From contig NW_020170387.1 in NCBI RefSeq assembly GCF_000524195.1, positions 1,524,021-1,588,020 of the forward strand: 64,000 nucleotides of DNA, given 5' to 3'. Source of the DNA: Echinococcus granulosus (Eukaryota; Platyhelminthes; Cestoda; Cyclophyllidea; Taeniidae). Numbering within the stretch: the first letter of the stretch is position 1; each line of letters begins with the position of its first letter. Positions 35,765 to 49,700 of this stretch are shown piece by piece. Under the pieces are notes generated by a model that did no database searches, was not told the origin of the DNA, and was given only the letters and a program-made list of their open reading frames with translations. Position numbers and translations under genes: made by a program.

Positions 35765-36005
35765 GTCTATTTATCCATTAGCTTATTGACCTTATTTGAT
35801 CACTCTCTTTCGTTTCACCTTTACGTTCTGGTTTAAACATTCATTGTTGCTTTTAACCCATTTTATAATATTTAGTTTTATTTTTCGCTCAATGTTTAAG
35901 GCTTGAGTTGTTTGCACAATGAAAGAATATAACCGCCAGATAAAAATACACCAATCAAAAAATAAGGATTTCGGCTAACTTTATCGCTATGGTTATACCC
36001 TAGCA

Positions 36006-39000
36006 ATGGCAAAAGGGAAGCTGACGAGGAAGAACTGTTTGACGTCTGTGAAGTCAAGAATTAATCCGAAGCATAAATCTCGTAAAAATTCGGTGTACAG
36101 CAGGCGCGCTGTGAAGAAGAACCAGCCTCCTATCTCATATAAAGAGTCCCATTCAATCGGTAGAAGACAATCAACTCATGTACCAACGTACAACGAAAGT
36201 GGACGGCTTTACTTCGATTTATACGTCAAATATGGGCCGACTGATTGCTTTGCTAACAAGGAAGACAAAGTGACTAAAGAATCTAATCACAGCTGTGGCT
36301 TTGATTCTGATATTTCAGATACTACGACTGTTGCATGCAATGATGCATCAAGTCATTCTCCTGGAAAGAAGAAGCTCGACCTTAAGAAAAAGCGGGAACA
36401 AACGTCTAGGCGAAACCGGAATGTTGTACAATCGCCTCGGTCCTCCGTACTGTACACACGTCGCGAAGCAAGCTTAAATGCTGAGGCGAAAGTAAACATG
36501 CTTTTTGAATCTCCGAAAGAGTGTAGATTAAAGAGAAAATCATCGCCTGTTTCTTTGACTCCTAAAGTAAGAGAGGATGTATCCGGTCCTATCAATGAGA
36601 ATTCGGACTGTGCATCTTCTCGAAGGCGAGCTTCGCGTTTGCGGATTTCTGATCCTCCAATTTCTTATTCTCCACCGAAAAAACGCCTGGCAGGTCTTAA
36701 TGCAACGGCTATAATTAGCGCATTTATGAAATCACCTAAGCCAACACCCTCTTCTGACGCCAAACCTCGAAGGTGTGGAAAACAATCCAAAGCTTCACCT
36801 TCTCAGTTGGCAGGCCAAGACGATTCTCTCGTGAACGTAAAACGACAATCTGCCTGTATCGTATCATCTAATCAGTCACAAGTCCCGAATCACTCGAACC
36901 CTCTGACTGCTGTAGCAATGGTAAGCAGTGATACCAAACCCAGACCAGCATCGGTTGTGCCTACTGTGGAGCGCTTTCAATCCCACAAGGTGATATCTTA
37001 CGGCCCGAAATGTATAGGTGTTGAAAACGTTTCTCGGCAAATTATACATGTTCCATCTCAAAACCAAAGTTTGCCTGGTCCTTCATGCTCAAGTCCGGTT
37101 CCTCAACGTCTTTTCACTCAATCTTGCTCGTCAACTCCGCCTCGTACCGCCTCTCCCGTCATGTCGACGGCAAATGTTTCACCTCAACAAAACCACTCCA
37201 TGTTTGTTCTTCCTGATACCTCCTTTAATTCCTCTTCACGATCGGAACCCCTTCTTCCCGCTGACGTTCATACTTGTTTCCCCAGTCAATTCTATGTGGG
37301 TCCTTTTGGTCACCCATCTGCTTTACAACCGCACACATTCTTCATGTCTCCCACACTAATTCATTCGATGCCCCCATCACCATTCCACTTTCTGCACACC
37401 TCGCCGTTTGCGACAACGTATATGCATTCACCCGCCCCTATGCCTACGAACTACATGCTTCCAATGCCCGTATCCCCGATCTACAATGCTTTTCCCCATA
37501 GCGGTTTCGGGAGCTGTGTAGTTCCTCGGCCAGTATTTTCGACTCAGCCAATGCCACCACCAGCGCCAGCAGCACCGGCGCCACCGCAGCCGACATCGTT
37601 GGCATGTGAATTAGGCAGTTCACAGGTACACAGCACACTTGCCCGTGAGCCACCGAAGCAAGTTGATAGAGCAGTGTCACCAATGCCCGAAATGAAATGC
37701 GACAGTGCTTCCAGCTCTGCTTGTAATGTCCTAGTCAAGAAAACTCCTACCAAACGTGTATCTCCTGAGAAAAAACAGGCTCCCTGCTTGTGGGTCTGGG
37801 AAGGGACACCAAACGAGAGGCCCGTTTTCGTAAAAGTATGTTTTTCCTTTTATTTCTGGACACGCTCTACTCCTATACCCATTACCTATGGGTACTAAAG
37901 TAAGACATCCTCTACATTTATGGCCAAAGAGCATATTAAGTACTGTTGAACAAATTCATCCACCTGCGTGATTCCTTTGAGTCATTAGTGAGAGAGCTCA
38001 GCACTTTTGGTTCGTTTCACACTAGCTAGTGCTAACCTGAAGCATTCTCTACATTTGTTATCAACGATCAGTTAGTATCATTAAATGAAGTCGCTTGATT
38101 GATAGATTATCTAACCTGCTTAACAGTTTACTTAAGGGGCTTACCGCCTGTGCGATAGCTGTGTGTTATCAGCGCTGAGACTGAATATTTACTCTGTTTC
38201 ACATTGTCAAATGCAGTGCCTGAGTCGTGTGTGGACATCTGAAAATAGCTTTACTATCGGCTTTCTGAAACACTGGAAAACTAGTAGCACGAAGATTGAC
38301 TAGGTCTACGCGGTAAAAAATGTGATTCTGATCCACAGCCGGATTCACCACCGGTGGCTCGTATGTGCTATCCATCGATGCGCCACGAGAAGGACGGCAT
38401 GGTGGTCTGTCCCGGGGACAACGTTCTCCTCTGCAGCGGACCCGATCGCCACAGCGCTCCTCACGTTGCTAAGGTCACAGCTCTCTTTGATAACCCTGAC
38501 AATGGTGAGGAGAGCGTCTCAGCTTCAGTTATTTTCGATTTTTGTCGCGCCTTTGGATTATAGATTTCTTCCGCTGAAATTTAGTTACAATTATCATTTT
38601 TCAAAGAGCCAATATTTTCCAGCAGTATTTTATTGTGATTGATTTAAGCGCAATATATGAGCAAAACAAATGAGTTTCTCTTGTTTGTTCTTAGGTGCAT
38701 GATTGCAAGGCATGGCACGTGACTTTTCGGTGTCATACTTTTGAATAATCTGAGACTCCGGTGCGGGCTCTACAAGAATTTTGTACACGCTGGCTTTGTG
38801 AATATGACATTTAAGATAATTGATTACTAGCCCAAAGATCCCGCTGTGCAGTTTAAGCGTTCAAACTATCACATTCCGAAAACTGGACCCCCCCTTTTGA
38901 GCGGACTTTACCAGTTCCGCTGATAGCTTAGGATGTGCAAGTGATGCGTTCAACATTAGATTCTCACTACTCTCATTCAATGTGGATTATATTGGCGTCT

Positions 39001-42000
39001 GCACAGGCACCAAGATGATGGCGCTGTTGTGGTACTACCGACCGGATAGTCTAACGCCACCGCGTCGAAGCGGTGTTGTGGAGTGTGAGTTGTTTGCCAG
39101 TCGGCACTGCGATGTGAACCCCGTTGATTGCATCGACGACCGTGCTTATGTACTCTCCGCTGCTCCCTACGCGCGCTTCATGGCACTGGCTAAGTACAAA
39201 CAGGTAATCCCCCTCCACTTCTCTTTTCATCTCCCTCTCTCTTTCACTTGTCCTCTAGCAAACTGACGTGCAAGACAGCTAGTCGATCAGCTAACGAATA
39301 AAACCAGTAGTTTTATTTATGTAGTCCTTTCCATTAAAACAATACTTTTGTTGCAAAAAAATTGTGCAGTTATTAAAGTTGGAGGGGGATTACAAAAGGA
39401 TCTGAAATTGGTTTTTAACTAGTACGAACTGATTGGTGAGGTAAAGAATTTCCTTTTCTGCAGAGCTCGAAACCCTTTCCGAACCACGGGGTTTTAAGGT
39501 TAATTCCTTATGCCGGAATTGTAGAAGATAGTTTCCTTTATTACTCACTCTAGTGACCATTAATGGTTGGTAGTGAATACTGTATGCGATATGTTGAAAT
39601 AATGTAAAGCTGAGTACTCTATCACTTTGACTCACGAAATGCTGCCGCCATAGCGGCCTTTTTTGTTATAGACTTTTTAAGCTTAAATCACGCTTTCAAA
39701 TACGGACATTTTTCATTTGATTTGTTTATAAAACTACTGATCCTTCGTTTATTGTTTGTTTTGCAACTAATCATCATACATTGACCAAGTAACGGTTATC
39801 AATTCGTTTATGTTTGATAGTTTGCAATATTTTTGAGTCATATTTTCTTCAGTTGTGATTTTCTTTTTATCTCACAACCAAGGCATGATCCTTCAATCAA
39901 CCATTCCCACTACTTTATAAGTGTTCTAATTGAAGGCAGCTGTAAACTATCTGTGAGCTTGTTTTGTTATTTTCACCAAATAAATGATATATATTTCATG
40001 TACTTTTTGCATTATCCATCAATTATTTGAACCCAAGGGAATTGAAACTGGGACATTTCCTTGTCCCCATCATTTCTTATGATTTTTTAAAATTAGTTCC
40101 ATTTGTTGATACTATATCTTTGCTTTATCCAGCCACAGAGTTTTCATTTTAGTGCGTTTATGCTGTATAACTACGTTCTTTTAATGTTAGGCATACTGGA
40201 GTCATACTACGCCTGCTTGATATCAGTTCCACACACAATCAGAAGTGGAGAGCAGCTTTGCCGTCTAATGTCCACTGAAACCCCAAATATGTGAATAAGC
40301 GCATGAATTATTCCAGCATTTTGGATGAACTTATCTCTCAACCATGCGTCGAGGTGAAACCTTTTTCATACCTTTGTCAACTTTGTGTTCTGGCAAGGTA
40401 GTCGTGGTTTGTCACAACTTTTGGCTTTTACGAGTGGAACGTCACTGGCGTTCAGTTGGTCACCTGTCTTATTTGCCTCTAACGTCACAAGCGTGGGTGC
40501 GGATCGACTCCTTTGTATAGTTATCGCACAGTCTTCATGTGACGCCAAACAGGCCAGTCATGTCCCTAATAGCTTCTCCACCAATAAACATCCGCTTTCC
40601 CAATTTCGCATAAAGTTATGCGCAGTATGACTTTCTGCGCGAAAAGTGTTTGTATCCTTTGAATAACTTAGTCAATGACAAAATGGCTACGACGTTTATT
40701 AAGTGCTGGGTTCTAATTTGCGGTTTATTGTAATGCTATTTTTTAGTGGTGGATGTTTTTCATTTTATAACCTCCGAGAGACAATTAGTTGGAAACTACT
40801 ATTCAGTATACGACTGGGTCTTAAAATCATGATAATCATATTTACATCTTCTGAATGCTTGGTATTTTTGTAAAAGGAGTTGCCTTAAACATCGTGCCTG
40901 TGGACGATTTTCGATATCCGGGTGCAAACTTATTCTGTTTTGGAAGTGTTATTTCTTGATCATCGACAGCGCGATATTTGTGCTCATCTTGCTGGAAGAT
41001 GTATGCTTCAAACTTCATCACCTCATGTACATCACTCAGCATCTGCGCGGCGTGTTTGCACTTCTTTTCGGCCTTTGCTCAGCACTCGTGCAGGAAAAAA
41101 ATTTGATGTATTTACCCTATTGCGAATGTTGTTTACGTGTAATACAAGCTTTATAGGGAAATTCCAGTAAATTTGGCCGGATTAGTTAAAATAACCCCAC
41201 TTTTTAACTGTTTAATTTTGTTGCATGACAAGTTTGGATGTTTATTGTTAAGCAGGCATTAGCTCTACCTCAATAGTGACCTCGGAGGATTGTGTCTTGT
41301 TATTCAACTGGAAGTACAGAATTTGTGTCTTAATAAATGTTTTTCTTATTTCATATTTTTGTGTAACAGGAGGCTCGCACTCACCGCCGATCAATTTCTG
41401 CAGTTCCACGGATTGCTGCTGCCACGCCTCGTGATGCTACAGCCACTTCCACAAGTACTGAGGTTGTTTACTTCTTAGCTAAGAATTATAACTGCCTTAA
41501 TCACCAGTCATGTCGCTTTTTACTTTGTATGTTATCACATTTAATGCGTCAAGTCGCGGACCATCATCTGAATACTATACAGACATGAAACTACAACCTT
41601 CCTTCATTTTCAATTTCCTTTTTTAACGGTAGTTTCAGAAAATTCGCTTTGTGTCAGCCTACGATATCACAGCGAGTTCATTTGACTTCTAAAATTGTTT
41701 TTTTTTTGGTCGGAGCTTAAATTCTACTTCATCCCCTGAACTATTCGAATTGGTTCTTGTTTAAATTGATTGAGAGGCTTGCCATTAGTTTGTCTTCAAA
41801 GTGTCGGCACTTTCAGTACTCTTAGAGCTGTGTCGTGGAATGGAAAGTAAACCTACGTGCCATTGAGCAATGAACTTGTAATTTAATGCTCTGTAAAGCC
41901 AAGGTGCTGGTGTCTACCAGCATATCTGGCATTTTCCGTTAAATAACACCTGTTGAGAATTTAGCCCATTGACGTTGCTCCCTACCTAATCGTGGTGAAT

Positions 42001-44192
42001 TGCCAAGACGAGGGAGAACACTTCTGAACGTATTCCGATTACTGTCCCATTGGAACTCCAATGGAATCTCCTCATTTGCGTGACTGAGGTGCAACCATTT
42101 AACGAAACCTTTTTCAGAATTGCGTTTAAATGTGTTCCTGCTTGTGGCTAAGTATGAGAACACCCAATGGAATGCACTTCCATTTTTGCCAAATTGTTGG
42201 TCTTCATCTGGTTTACTATTCACTGCCAAAACAACACTTTGAAAGCTATTTATAGGATTATTGCGGGCGGTAATTTTCTCTAAATAAACCATTCTACAGC
42301 TGAATGAGTGATTTTTGTTGAAACACTATTTAAGAATGTTTATTTGGAATCTCACTGTAAACCTTTCCGAACTGTACTTGTAAAAGCTCTCATGCCATCC
42401 CTTTTCGCATTTTGCGGCTTAGTATTACTTTTCCTTTTGAGGGATTCCATCAAATCACAAATTCGACTTTCATAAGAGAAAAGAGGGAGGCCTATCTGTT
42501 TCAATTTACCTTTACCAGTAAGACTGCATTTTCTCGAGTATCCGCCATCTCTACACGTCAAAGACAATTCATGTCAATACAATCAGCTTGTCTCAAACGC
42601 CTAGTTCGTTTTATCACATTGTCAACTTTTTCAAGTCTTCAGTTGTTTTTTTGGATCATGTCTTTATCACGATTATTTGCGTGTAGCATCTTGTTGTGCA
42701 GACAGCAGGCCTCTGGGTGGGGTTAAAGAACATTAGCATCTCCGTATGTACTGTAATTTCATGGATTTGAATTGTTTTGTAATCCGTTGACGCCTGAGTC
42801 ATTTCTCCTACTTTAGATGGGTTCTTGTATATTCATGAATATATTTCTTATGCTTTTGGAAGTCACCTCTGTGATTTTGGCCTTGAAATTGTGTACTCCG
42901 TGTGGTGTGGAGAGGGGGATGACCGTAGCGAGGCGGGCTTCTTTTTCAGTTTAGAAAAGCGATCAATGGGTTTAATTTGTCGAGGCCTAAACATGAAGTA
43001 CCTATATGTGTATTATGAAATAATTGGCATTTTCCACATCTTGCTCCACCAACGAGCTACCACTACTCACGATTTTACCTGTGCGTGTGTTAGCACAACA
43101 ATTAGCACAGTGTTAGTCTCACGTGCTTGCGATGTGCTTGAGCACTTTACAAGCCAGAAGAGGAATAGGGAGGTGTATTCGCCACTTCCCGCCTTAATGC
43201 CACTTAGGCGAAGGAAATTTGTCTCTGCGTCCATGCTTCTTGGATTTTTTAACAGCCATCTCTTTGTTTTGACTTTTTCAATATAATAACGCTTAGCACT
43301 AACCACATGCGGTTAGTGGTTACACTACTCTCTGAGTATGAATTTGTTGCAGCAATCAAGATATCCCTTGTGGTATTTTGAGGCATACAAGGTTGGAGTT
43401 ATCTTTATCTTTGGCTTGGGACTGATAGTTTAGGCGGCATGAACATGGTGATCGAATCACTAATGACTGAAAAGGACCGCTTGTTCGAATTCACGTGTGA
43501 TTCTGTTCCAGCATAATGGTGAGTGCTACGCTTCCCCACTCTTTTAGAGAGACTATATCGTTTATTCTTTTTAGGTCTTCGCTGGCAATATCTCCGAGTT
43601 TCCAGAAGACGCAATTCCATCTAATGTATTCCTCTGCCGCGCCTGGTACGACTTCCGTTCTCGCAGAGTTATGCGTCATTTAAAATCGCTCAACAGCAAC
43701 CTTGATAATGGTGGCAACAGCAACAACGGCAGTTTTAGTAACTCTAGCAAGACATCACACCAGCAACAGCAACAACAACAGTTGGATACCTCGAGTCCGG
43801 TCCAACCTCCGGCCGTCAACTCCTCCTGCACACTGCTGACACTTGCACCACCTTTGCTATCACTTCCGTCCCCTCCAGTTCTTCGGCCAGAGGAAGAGGC
43901 GGCTGAGAACGAGGCAGAGGCAGCGGTGGCTGAGGCAGTAGAAGAGATCTCCAACGGGCGGACGGTGCTCGAGAAGACGGCAGATATCTCCATCAACTGG
44001 AGTGACCACGGGGAACAGATTGCGCTGTCCCTAGGAGGCGCGCCGCTCTCGCCATCTCCGAAGAAACCTGACGCTGCCCCAGTCACCTCCTCTCCCACTT
44101 CCGCAACCACCCCCACATCTGCGCCCGGGCCCGTGCCCACGTCCACATCCCAACCCCCGCATATGCTACTCTCTTCCTCCTCCCCCTCCTAA
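36006..44192 (+). CDS. BAH-domain chromatin protein, BAHD1/winged-eye type
   Basis: Five exons: 36006-37835, 38339-38504, 39007-39203, 41370-41462 and 43575-44192, phases 0, 1, 0, 0, giving 967 residues. Residues 1-610 come from one exon and are basic then Pro/Ser-rich and probably disordered (clusters such as KKRLAG, KKKLDLKKKR). Residues about 611-790 form one C-terminal BAH domain: GDNVLLCSGP, APHVAKVTALFD, MMALLWYYRPDS, CELFASRHCDVNPVDCI and NVFLCRAWYDFRSRRV. These match BAHD1 (DTVLLRSGP, AKISALWEDP, MMSLFWYYRPE, FASRHQDENSVACI, FFCRHVYDFR). BAHD1-like proteins bind methylated histone H3 and recruit silencing complexes in the nucleus. The tail has a poly-Gln run and Pro/Ser/Ala-rich sequence. 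An in-frame TAA lies 30 nt before the ATG; CCCTAG just before the ATG could be a splice or trans-splice acceptor. Which paralogue it is remains open (BAHD1, BAHCC1/TNRC18). Confidence 0.88.
38339..43640 (+). CDS. BAH-domain exons of the BAHD1-like gene
   Basis: Exon 2 (38339-38504) starts after GATCCACAG and ends AATG|GTGAGG. Exon 3 (39007-39203) starts after TCTGCACAG and ends AAACAG|GTAATC. Exon 4 (41370-41462) encodes a 31-residue Thr/Ala-rich loop between BAH strands. The first 20 codons of exon 5 (43575 on, after CTTTTTAG) finish the domain with FPEDAIPSNVFLCR. The two introns flanking exon 4 are each about 2.1 kb and hold no other gene. Confidence 0.88.
43762..43785 (+). repeat. CAG/CAA repeat coding for poly-glutamine
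   Basis: Mixed CAG and CAA codons encode seven glutamines in exon 5 of the BAH protein, in the disordered tail just after the domain. Interruption by CAA suggests a selected or stable tract rather than a pure expanding repeat. Confidence 0.8.
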
Positions 44193-44374
44193 CTCAGCCT
44201 GTTTCCTTCGCCCTTAGTCTCTATCCCTCACACTCCCTTTTTCTGTGTGCTTGTTTGTCTACCTGTGTGTACATAACAGCGTCATCGCTGACATTGTTAT
44301 CACTTCGCTCCTCCCGCCTTCATCTTTATCTCCTTCCCTGGCCGCTTTAAAGTACTACTGCTACACTTATCATC

Positions 44375-44380
44375 ATTAAA
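44375..44380 (+). terminator. Candidate polyadenylation signal ATTAAA for the BAH gene
   Basis: ATTAAA about 180 nt after the stop codon at 44190-44192, followed by GT- and T-rich sequence (44390-44450). It is the most plausible 3'-end signal near the gene. Confidence 0.45.
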
Positions 44381-44449
44381 GGCGTTAATATGTCACTGTT
44401 GAAGTTTCAAATCCTTAATGGACGTCTCTACAGTGTTTGGTGTCAGTGT

Positions 44450-46787
44450 CCGATTTTTTCGAAGGCTCGTTGAGAGTGCATAACTAGCTATCGATGTGGG
44501 GTTTATCTAAATCATTGCTTTCTTCCAAATCTGTTCTCGTCAGTACTGCTTAACGTGAATTCAAGAACTGAGGCATGCAGCGGCATGTTGGGGGTCAGAT
44601 TTGAGCAACATTTCAACCACGGCAAGGTCTTGTGTTTTTGTGCAAGATGGTGTTAAATAATTGTCAGCGCGCAAACTACCCTGACTACCACTGCTTGGCA
44701 GTGCAAGTTTTGCTACTGATTGCTACTTCATGTAATTAGTTGCATGCAGCTGATTTACAGCAAAGCGAGAGACCTGGAAATAAGTTCACACTAAAGGAAA
44801 ATCAACCATTGGAATGAGAGGCCATTACCATTTTGGTACCAATTATTGTGTTTGTGAAATAAACCGCTTATTTACAAGAACTGAACAAGGCATCAACTAC
44901 TGAAATAAGCGAATTCATAGTTAAGTGTTGCGTTAAAACACTTATAATTATTTTAATTTAAGGGTGTTCCATTTTACAGGTTGGACCAGCGACATTCATT
45001 TTTGCGCTTGGCAGCCCTTCACCATAATCGGGCCAGAAGTTTTACATTCAGAGTGTTACGGAACAGCACTAAATCGCCAGCAGAACTCTACCTTTTTCAG
45101 AAATGAGGCCAAGATAATCTGCGTCGTTAAACTCAACTGCTTTGCAGCATCTATCACTGATAGATCGCCTCTTGCAGATTTTAAAACCCACACCACTTAA
45201 AAACCTTATGCCGTCCTTATCCAATGGAATGAATTTGATCCCAAAGAATCGGTAAATTTCCTCTAGGACGAAATAGTAAACATGATGGGAAAAAAAGCGA
45301 GTAAGATTATAACCTGGCAGATCCAGATGAATTAAGCACGGGACTCCCAAACACAAATCCCCCTTCTAAAAAACTGCACCCGCTTCACTGGAGGCAGTCG
45401 GAACACGAATATTCACGCAGGAGGAGCGATTTATTCCAATTTCAAAAGAGTAATTTTGGTGGACACATGGTATCATTCAGTGGGTGCTTGCTGTAAAATC
45501 GGCCCAAGAATTATGTTGGGAATAGTATTAAGTTGTCTTGAAGCGCAGTCAATGGTGGTGCACGAAATTTGTGGTTCAGTAACAAATCACATTGACTCGC
45601 ATAAACCTCTTAAACCTCCAACGGCTAGGCCGCCCGATGTATGGGTTTGATTACATCAATTCATCTATATTCAGATGGCCATTAAACGACGACTACAACA
45701 AAGCATTATCGCACATTTCGAGAGGAAAAGGCCCACGAAATAAAGTAATCAGGACTTTTATGTCGATCAATCAGGTTATTGGTGATGTGCGTGCCGCAAA
45801 TTGAGAAAGTCTATCAACCAGAAAAGGTTGAGAAATAGCGAATATGGTGAATAGGAAAAAAAAAGTAATATACTAAGGAAGCCCTCTGAAGCCCCTTCAT
45901 TCCCAAGACTCGGTGTTGCTAAATATATCATAACCGAACATGGTCACATTCTTATATTATGTGAAATGGATTCCACGCAATAGAATCAAATTGGATACAT
46001 GTATTATTTCCATAGAATGTGTAGACTTCCTGCATTAGTACTATCAAATTCACTCAAAGTGTAATGCACTCGATTAACCCCAAACACATACAAAGAGTAC
46101 ACAATAACATTTATTCCGATACAGCTCGATTTAAATTACTCAGCCGTTTATTCACTTGAGGAGAAAGCTACTCATGAAACCGATAACAATAGGGTTCATA
46201 AGTTAGTGGGAGCCAGACAATAATCGCCACTAGGAAATTGTAGATTGTGGCAAAGCAAATCCATTCGGGATGTATAAAATACCCGGACTAGACACTTATA
46301 CCCAATAATTGCTCAAACACTTGCATTATAATGTGTTTTTAATGTCAACCTCCAACTTCGCCCGAAACATTAATTGTTTGCTTGACTCTTGTTTTTGATT
46401 ACGAACCAATGAAGGCGCCGGGCAAGTCTCGGGGCGTTGTATTTAAGCAGGTGTTTTGTGTGGGAGAACATCTGATAACTTTACTGATAAAAGTGACTCA
46501 ACGCAAATATAGCTTAACCAAAAGTACTAAGTTATAATCTAGCATTTCTGACTTTATAAATTAATCCTCATGTTGGCCGTTATATAATCAGCTTTTTGAT
46601 AAGTCCGTGCATACTATTAACTAGCAGAGAAGACACTGGATTTGTTTTGAATCCAAAATAAAGGAGGTAAAGTGCAAGTTATTGTAAATGGTAATCACAA
46701 AAGTTAGTAATCTTAGTATTAATTACAAGGACAGCGATTGTTTAAGTTAATCGGTAGTGTAAACTTGTAACTAGGCCAGTCTGATCT
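44450..46787. other. Intergenic region between BAH and glucuronyltransferase genes
   Basis: About 2.3 kb. The longest open frames are 78-95 codons and show no known domains. No RNA gene, tandem repeat or mobile element is recognised. The promoter of the glucuronyltransferase gene should be near the right end. Confidence 0.6.
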
Positions 46788-49700
46788 ATGCGCCTAGCTG
46801 CAATATTTAGGGCTGTACGAGCACTATTTCTAGCTATATTTGGACTAATTTTGGTCTATATTCTGTGTCGATCAAAACCCATAGTCACCATTTATGTCAT
46901 AACACCAACGTTTTATCGACTTACTCAAAAGCCAGAGTTGGTTCGGCTGTGTAATACACTCTCGCTTGTTGAAGACATTCATTGGATAGTCGTTGAGGAC
47001 TCACAAAATAAAACAAAGTAAGTCTGTTGATTTAAAAGGCATTCATTTGCAAGATTATTGATGTAGTGCGTTGCGCAAACTCCATGTTAGTATTGTTATC
47101 TCTCGACACTCCCATCCGTAGGCTTGCTCATGTTGAGCGAAGTCATTTTCTCAATTAACATTTTTTACTCTTCTTTTTTAAGCTGATGTAGATTAGTGCA
47201 TACTTGAAATCGTTGCGTGCATACACTTTTGTCGAGTGCGGTTTTTTCCTACTCTTTAATCAATAACAGCCATTGTGTTACTAAATGTGTCATCTGATTC
47301 TGATCTACTGATGTAGCTTACCTTTTTCAATCATGCATGTTACCGAAATTGTAACTTTTAAGTGATAAATAATAGCTTGAAAGAATTATTGTATGTTATG
47401 ACAAATGATTTTTCACTTTTTTACGCAATACATGGTACCTAATTTTGATGCATTTTTAGTCTTGTCGCCAATTTTTTAAGTGAATGTAAGGTTCCATCAA
47501 CACATCTGAATGCAGCATCGCCAAAAGATAGGAATTATCACATTAAGGGGAGTAATCAACGGAATGCTGGTCTGCAATGGCTGCGAGAGAACATCGTCAA
47601 GGGAAAACAAAGAGGCGTGGTATACTTTGCCGATGACGATAACACTTACGATCCTCGTATCTTTAATGAGGTTAGCGCCTCGTGCACTTCAACTTATTTA
47701 AATGATTTTTTTTAAAACCAAATGAAGTGGATTCTGGGGTGTAGACGATTACTTTTTATCATGGAGTATGACTATTTTGCACACTTTTACTTTGGTGACT
47801 TAAAAAATTAAGAAATAAGGTCAGCAAATATTGTGACTATGCAAAAATATTCCCAAGTTTTGATAAGACTACTTATATTTGGCAACTGTTGATTAATATG
47901 GTCACAGAAGGAAAGGGTTATCGATAAGGTCTACTCTTTGGGGTGTGTTAGCATTGCTTAAGACTCTGGAAATAACCTGATCTTTAACTATAAACCAAGG
48001 TTGCAGACAGCTAGTTCCTTGAAAACCGAAGAAATCACATATTGACAACTCTGTGAGGCTTTTTAATGAGATTGTTTAGTCACAATATTTAATTTTGCAT
48101 TCAGAGAGCTTTCAATTAATCATGGCATTTAAAGATGACGGATTAACTCTTTAATGGAAGGCATTGGATATAAATTGATGAGCCGATGCTCAGGGCATTA
48201 ATGTGTTCAAAACCACCTAACTCAGACTGAAACGCACATAAAATTTACATCAAATGACAATCTTTGAATTGAGCTTAAGTGGAAAAATTAAGTTTTAATT
48301 AGTAGAGGTTTGCTTTAGGAAGTTTGTGGTTGTTTTAAATCACAATATCTGCAGGAATATTGGCCAGGGAGATGTCTTCCATACATCATGTTATAAGTTG
48401 TTTTCTTTGTGCGTTTACCTTATGCCTTGTTTTCGTATAAAAGTATAATTGCATCTTCATTTAATGGAACGCTTTTTTATTATAGGGAATGCTTAATTGT
48501 TCAAAATCGTACACTACAATAAATGTATCACTACAGGTGACACTTGCTAAAAATCTAGTTTTGTCCTCCACAGCGCTTTCTTTTCTTGCGAAATTCAACT
48601 AAAGGTGTTTTAGTACTTTGGTCCTACTGTAAGGATGAATGGCTTTTACGCAAAGAACACCTTGAAGTTCCTTTGCCGTACATTTGCTTAAAATCCTTTT
48701 TTGACGATTGCATAAAACGTGGCGCAAAGATACACGGTTTTGTATGCACACAATGTTACTCATACAAAGGTTTGTATCAGCTTCATTGTAAATAAAGGAG
48801 GCCATATGTTGCATTTGAATTAGCGCAAAGATCGGCAAAACACTGTAGATTAGCGGAAATGCGTAGATGCGGGATGCTTTAACCAAAAACCACAGTTCAT
48901 TGGTGGAACTTTAGGTATACGGCATTGTTTTACTTCCCGTTGAAGGGTCACATTAATCACATCGTTGGCTAAAGTTGTTACCTATTCCATGTCAAGGCAT
49001 TGTCCACTATAATGCTTTCCTTTAAAGTGAAATCTACACCAAATCGTTTCGCCATTTTAAATGTGCTAATTCTTCATATTGTAGTGATACGTCATTCGCC
49101 TTGTCTAATGAACCGCTTTTTCGAATGCATAGCACTCCATATGCCTTGGGCGTGCATTCGAATAGGCGAATTGATCAATAATGTCCTGACGGCAACTGAA
49201 ACAGTGGGAAAACGTGGTATTTAATGTGGGGTGCTGAGTCACAAAGACCTTTCTATGAGGTGTTGGCAGGGGGATGGGTAATGGCATCTACTTAACTGAT
49301 TTAATTTGTTCTAATAGAAAAGCAAATCAGTCGTAGTGCAGGCTACAGGCAGAAGAACTTTATTTAAAGTGTTCGATTCATACACTGGGTGCTAAGACTG
49401 CAAGCTTCCGTAGGTCTATGATCGCTTTCTAACAAAGCAACGCTTTATTTCATGACCAAAGATTATCTCTTGTGTACTGGGATAACCGAATGCATCAGTG
49501 AAACTCTATCGTTGCCGAAACAGTAAAGGTTGCGTTTGGCAGTGTAGTGTTGCTTCAAATGAACACCTTCCGATTGCTCACTTTTCCTTTATTAAAGTAG
49601 CACATCCTCTATTGAAGTATTTACCATAGCCCTGACATTCATAGTGCTTTCTGTTGCTATTAGATTCAAAACTCATATTATCTGGTTGAGATAAATCTGA

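Noticed and set aside
43676..44146. 156-codon minus-strand open frame
   Set aside because: It is the antisense of the last BAH-gene exon; low-complexity Pro/Ser coding on the plus strand creates a Ser/Ala/Cys open frame opposite it.
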